DNA from: Treponema sp.
GTDB taxonomy: Bacteria > Spirochaetota > Spirochaetia > Treponematales > Breznakiellaceae
Direction of reading: 5' to 3'
Length of the DNA: 34,568 nt
Assembly: GCA_009787695.1 (NCBI GenBank)
Contig: WQSW01000022.1
Location: forward strand, 10,315 to 44,882
The translations under genes were made by a program, and so were the position numbers. Below, in pieces: positions 31,309 to 34,568 of the stretch. The notes under the pieces were generated by a model. That model made no database searches. It had not been told where the DNA came from and saw nothing but the letters and a program-made list of their open reading frames with translations. Each line of letters starts with the position of its first letter. Position 1 is the stretch's first letter.

Positions 31309-32409
31309 TTGAAAAATAAAAAAACAACCCAAAACCTTAATACCTCCGATTCGTTTTATATAAAAAAAATTACAAAAGCAGATTTAGAGATATGCAAAGA
31401 GGCTTCTTCTTTTTTACAATCCGCAATGTGGGGGGAGTTTAAATCTCTTTTTGGCTGGAATGCAAAAGCGTTTTTAATAGAATGGTCTTATAATGAAATA
31501 CAGGAAAGGACTAATCTTTTAATATTATACCGCCGTCTTGTTCCCGGATTTTCTTTTGCATATGTACCATGGGGGCCTCAGCTGCCTTCTTGTTTTACTG
31601 ATAATATTAAACCCAATGTAACAGCAGAACTTGCCGATAAACTTAAATCGTTTTTTGCACATAACACTGTGTTCATCCGTTTTGAACCGCCGTGGTTCAT
31701 CGCACAAAACGATGAATTTAAAAACTCTATTTTTGCTGATGCAGGTTTTAAAAAATCTGCGGCTACTGTACAGCCGCCTGATACGGTTATCATCGATCTG
31801 TCGGCTTCTTGTGAGGAATTACTGGCGAAGATGAAACCTAAATGGCGGTATAATATTTCGCTTGCCGGAAAAAAAAGCGTGCAGGTTAATATTGGAACAG
31901 AAAATGACTTAGAAATATTTTACAGTCTTTTAAAAGAGACTGCTGTAAGAGACGGAATTGCAGTACATAATATAAATTATTATAGAACCCTTTATGATTT
32001 ATGTAAAAAAAAGGAAGGGGTATCAATCAGCTTATATACAGCAAAACATGAAGATGATGTTTTAGCGGCGATAATAGTTCTTTTTTACGGCAAGGAAGCA
32101 ACTTATTTATACGGAGCCTCATCCAAAAATAAGCGTAATTTAATGGCACCTTATGCTCTTCAATGGAGGGCTATGCAGGATGCAAAAGAAGCCGGCTGCC
32201 TTTACTACGATCTTTTTGGCATACCTCCGAATGAAGATCCGAATCATCCTATGGCTGGTCTTTACCGTTTTAAAACAGGTTTCGGAGGGCAAATTATTCA
32301 TCGTCCCGGCAGTTGGGATTACGCATATAAGCCTTTTTTTTACGCTTTATTTAATATAGCAGAGGCTTTTAGAAAGAAATTGATGAATTTAAAAAAGAAA
32401 AGAAGATAA
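31309..32409 (+). CDS. FemAB-family (GNAT-fold) aminoacyl or peptidyl transferase (366 aa)
   Basis: FemA/FemB proteins add amino acids from tRNA to the peptidoglycan peptide. Two GNAT-like halves are visible, with the family's KPKWRYNISLAGKKSVQV and a C-terminal YALQWRAMQDAKEAGCLYYDLFGI, then GLYRFKTGFGGQIIHRPGSWD. These are typical of the bridge-forming FemAB group, so a role in cell-wall cross-bridge synthesis is likely; the amino acid is unknown. Start: TTG at 31309 with AAAGGA 7 nt upstream. The position directly after metG may reflect co-transcription and a shared use of aminoacyl-tRNA, which is inference. Confidence 0.85.
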   Translation: MKNKKTTQNLNTSDSFYIKKITKADLEICKEASSFLQSAMWGEFKSLFGWNAKAFLIEWSYNEIQERTNLLILYRRLVPGFSFAYVPWGPQLPSCFTDNIKPNVTAELADKLKSFFAHNTVFIRFEPPWFIAQNDEFKNSIFADAGFKKSAATVQPPDTVIIDLSASCEELLAKMKPKWRYNISLAGKKSVQVNIGTENDLEIFYSLLKETAVRDGIAVHNINYYRTLYDLCKKKEGVSISLYTAKHEDDVLAAIIVLFYGKEATYLYGASSKNKRNLMAPYALQWRAMQDAKEAGCLYYDLFGIPPNEDPNHPMAGLYRFKTGFGGQIIHRPGSWDYAYKPFFYALFNIAEAFRKKLMNLKKKRR

Positions 32410-32451
32410 AACGCAGTACTAACAGAGTTTGCAAATCATGTTTTTCTATAC

Positions 32452-32480
32452 TTGAATCAAAAAAAAATTATTTGTATAGT
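32452..32480 (+). promoter_or_regulatory. Promoter of ilvE
   Basis: TTGAAT (32452-32457), a 17-nt spacer and TATAGT (32475-32480) form a sigma70-like promoter. The AAGGAG at 32487-32492, 6 nt before the ATG at 32499, gives a short ordinary leader of about 12 nt. Confidence 0.6.
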
Positions 32481-32498
32481 AACCCTAAGGAGAAAAAA

Positions 32499-33584
32499 AT
32501 GGCTTTTGCATTAAACACATACCCTGTCACCTACCGATCAAAATATTCTAAAGGTAAATGGGAAAGCGAATATTTAGAAAAACCTCATAAGACGCATGAA
32601 GAAGAAAAGGCAATGAGCGAAGAAGATCGGATTAACTTGCAAAATTCACGCAATTATTATGAAGATATGCCTCTTGTGAATTATACAACCCAATACGGGC
32701 TTGCATGTTTTGAAGGTTTAAAGGCGTTCCCGCAAAAAGACGGCGGGCTTGCAATTTTCAGACCTGATAAAAATGCGGAGCGTTTTGCGCGTTCTATGGA
32801 AGGCTTATGTATGCCGCCTTTCCCGGAAAAATTATTTTTAGAAGCGTGCATAGAAACCGTTAAACGAAACGCGAAGTTGGACTTTTTACCCCATTATAAA
32901 TCAGAATGGGAAAAAGATTATTTTATGACAGCAGACTCTGTCTACATAAGACCTTTTACTATTTCAGAAGGCGGCATCGGTGTAAATTTATCCAATGAAC
33001 CATATGTTATGGTGATTAACACTCCTGTAAGCTCTTATTTTACCGCAGGAAATTCAGATGCAATTGTTTCAGAAAGAATCCGCGCAACACCAAACGGGAC
33101 AGGCTGGATAAAGGCTTGTTCAAATTATGTAATATCTGCTCTTGCAAAATCCGAAGCGTTAAAGAACGGTTACATGGAATGTATTTTTCTTGATGCAACA
33201 CAGCGAAAGTACATAGAAGAAGGATCGTCGTGTAACATTTTCTTTTATCTTAAATCCGGAGAACTTGTAACACCGGAACTCGGCGATACAATACTTCCCG
33301 GCATCACAAGAGCAAGCATTATAGAACTGGCACGTGACAAAGGAATAAAAGTAACAGAACGCAAAGTGTCAATAGAAGAAGCGCTCTCTGATGCTAAAGA
33401 ATGTTTTGTCAGCGGCACAGCGGCAGGAGCAACTCCGCTTACTTCAATCAACTATCATGGAAAAAAAGTTATTTTTAATAACGGCAAAACAGGAGAGTTA
33501 ACCTCTGATATACGCGATACAATAAAAGGTATTCAGTACGGTAAATTACCTGATACTAAAAGTTGGATGATTAAGGTTATATAA
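32499..33584 (+). CDS. ilvE: Branched-chain amino acid aminotransferase (361 aa)
   Basis: A PLP fold-type IV transaminase interconverting Leu, Ile and Val with their 2-oxo acids. The lysine that binds PLP is K205 in GTGWIKACSNY, where most members have KxGGNY; the change to CSNY is mild. YGLACFEGLKAF, FRPDKNAERF, VYIRPFTIS and the loop CFVSGTAAGATPLTSI are conserved. The size fits the longer BCAT form. Start 32499 is chosen because AAGGAG lies 6 nt upstream; the in-frame TTG at 32472 lies within the promoter region. It is followed 2 nt later by the methylase gene. Confidence 0.94.
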   Translation: MAFALNTYPVTYRSKYSKGKWESEYLEKPHKTHEEEKAMSEEDRINLQNSRNYYEDMPLVNYTTQYGLACFEGLKAFPQKDGGLAIFRPDKNAERFARSMEGLCMPPFPEKLFLEACIETVKRNAKLDFLPHYKSEWEKDYFMTADSVYIRPFTISEGGIGVNLSNEPYVMVINTPVSSYFTAGNSDAIVSERIRATPNGTGWIKACSNYVISALAKSEALKNGYMECIFLDATQRKYIEEGSSCNIFFYLKSGELVTPELGDTILPGITRASIIELARDKGIKVTERKVSIEEALSDAKECFVSGTAAGATPLTSINYHGKKVIFNNGKTGELTSDIRDTIKGIQYGKLPDTKSWMIKVI

Positions 33585-33586
33585 AT

Positions 33587-34444
33587 TTGGCAGGGAACAA
33601 TCCGCTTATAAAACCGTTTTTAAAATGGGCAGGAGGTAAGAGGCAATTACTGACTGAAATAAAAAAGCACTTCCCTGCCGATATCAGCAATTATATTTAT
33701 TACGAGCCGTTTTTAGGCGCAGGTGCAGTTTTCTTTGATTTGCAGCCTAAAAAGGCGGTAATAAATGATTTAAACGAACAATTAATTCTTACCTATAATG
33801 TGATTAAAGAAAATATTGATGAACTTATTGTATTGCTGAAAAAATATCAGAAAAAAATTGACAAAGATAATTTTTATAAAATAAGAAATATTGATCGCGA
33901 TGCAAAAAAATTTATTAAATTATCAGATATTGAAAAAGCAACCCGTCTTATTTTTTTGAATAAAACCTGTTTTAATGGTTTGTACCGTGTTAACTCAAAA
34001 GGGTTTTTCAATGTACCTTACGGTAAATATATAAATCCTTCTATATATGAAGAAATTGTGCTGCGTCAAATAAATGATTATTTAATATCAAATAAAATTA
34101 AAATTTTAAATTGTGATTTTGAAATTGCAGTATCGGCTGCTTGTAAAAAATCGTTTGTGTATTTTGATCCGCCTTATCATAGTCCTGATAAAACAAATTT
34201 TACAGGGTATCAGGCAGACGGGTTTAATGAAACCGAACAAGAAAGACTTTGCAATGTTATTAAAAAACTAACAAGTAAAGGTGTTAAATGTTTGTTAAGT
34301 AATTCCGATACGCAATACATTCGGGAATTATATAACAGTGAGTTTTTTGAAATAATTTCGATACAGGCAAAAAGAGCGATTAACTCTGATTCACAGGGAA
34401 GGGGAGCAGTAAAAGAAGTTTTAATTAAAAATTGGCAGGATTAA
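33587..34444 (+). CDS. dam: Dam-family DNA adenine-N6 methyltransferase (285 aa)
   Basis: The enzyme methylates adenine in DNA; family members usually recognise GATC. The N-terminal LIKPFLKWAGGKRQLL and the AdoMet motif EPFLGAGAVFFD (40-51) are clear. The catalytic DPPY is at 194-197, followed by the FTGYQADGFNETEQERL region typical of Dam and M.DpnII-A. No endonuclease gene lies next to it in the window, so it looks like a solitary methylase, though the downstream side is cut after a tRNA. Start: TTG at 33587, 2 nt after the ilvE stop, with AAGG 10 nt upstream. Recognition of GATC is expected from the family, not shown here. Confidence 0.92.
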   Translation: MAGNNPLIKPFLKWAGGKRQLLTEIKKHFPADISNYIYYEPFLGAGAVFFDLQPKKAVINDLNEQLILTYNVIKENIDELIVLLKKYQKKIDKDNFYKIRNIDRDAKKFIKLSDIEKATRLIFLNKTCFNGLYRVNSKGFFNVPYGKYINPSIYEEIVLRQINDYLISNKIKILNCDFEIAVSAACKKSFVYFDPPYHSPDKTNFTGYQADGFNETEQERLCNVIKKLTSKGVKCLLSNSDTQYIRELYNSEFFEIISIQAKRAINSDSQGRGAVKEVLIKNWQD

Positions 34445-34473
34445 CGGATAAAAAAGACTAAGTCACACACTTC

Positions 34474-34502
34474 TTGACACAATATATAAAACCTGATAAC
34501 CT
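34474..34502 (+). promoter_or_regulatory. Promoter of the tRNA gene
   Basis: TTGACA (34474-34479), a 17-nt spacer and TAACCT (34497-34502), with TGA directly before it as an extended -10, place the start near 34509, just ahead of the tRNA. Confidence 0.6.
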
Positions 34503-34513
34503 CAAAAAAGTGC

Positions 34514-34568
34514 GGGGATATAGCTCAGTTGGTAGAGCGATTGGTTCGCAATCAATAGGCCAGGGGTT
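34514..34568 (+). tRNA. tRNA-Ala (anticodon CGC), truncated by window edge
   Basis: The acceptor strand GGGGATA (34514-34520), TA, the D-stem GCTC/GAGC with loop AGTTGGTA, and an anticodon stem ATTGG/TCAAT (one G-T pair) with loop TTCGCAA are visible. Anticodon CGC (34547-34549) reads GCG, alanine. The third-position G of the acceptor is compatible with the G3-U70 identity pair, but the 3' strand lies beyond the window. About 55 of 76 nt are present. Confidence 0.88.

Overview
The window looks like chromosomal DNA of a low-GC spirochaete close to Treponema. The reasons are a V/A-type ATPase cluster in place of an F-type one, an Rnf-type redox cluster, lipoproteins with InlB-like and beta-helix repeats, pre-peptidase (PPC) repeat proteins and TTG/GTG starts alongside ATG. 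The genus is inferred from gene content; no ribosomal marker is present.

Layout. 1-3282 (minus): two tandem MalT/LuxR-type STAND regulators, the distal one cut by the window edge. 3519-4601 (plus): a receiver/HD-GYP response regulator, divergent from them across an AT-rich spacer with a perfect 16-bp palindrome. 4639-5555: two small XRE-type HTH genes, each with its own palindromic promoter. 5644-8936: two lipoprotein genes. 8960-10867: a minus-strand operon of three unrecognised genes with a long structured leader, bounded by two copies of one hairpin that differ by a compensatory base-pair change. 10919-14461: hemerythrin, a PPC-repeat exported protein and a convergent papain-family protease.

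14624-20577 is one long plus-strand operon: secG, a PTS IIA-like protein, V/A-ATPase subunits G-like, C, I, K and F, and an RluA-family pseudouridine synthase. The catalytic A and B subunits and D and E are absent, so the enzyme must be completed from another locus.

20699-29008 is the most unusual block: a DUF212 membrane protein, an unrecognised multi-pass protein, then RnfC-D-G-E-A-like genes in canonical order, ending in a GH57-like protein where rnfB would be expected. By eye, RnfC keeps both 4Fe-4S motifs but lacks the glycine-rich nucleotide loop. RnfD and RnfG lack a clean SGAT flavinylation motif. RnfA and RnfE together keep only two of the four usual membrane cysteines. The GH57-like protein lacks the nucleophile Glu. 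All frames are intact and translationally coupled, which suggests a repurposed or divergent complex, not decay.

29059-34568: metG, a FemAB-family transferase, ilvE, a Dam-family methylase and the start of a tRNA-Ala(CGC) gene. Three plus-strand genes (10919, 20699, 29059) have no Shine-Dalgarno and share one geometry: -35, 17 nt, -10, 6 nt, ATG. This predicts leaderless transcripts.
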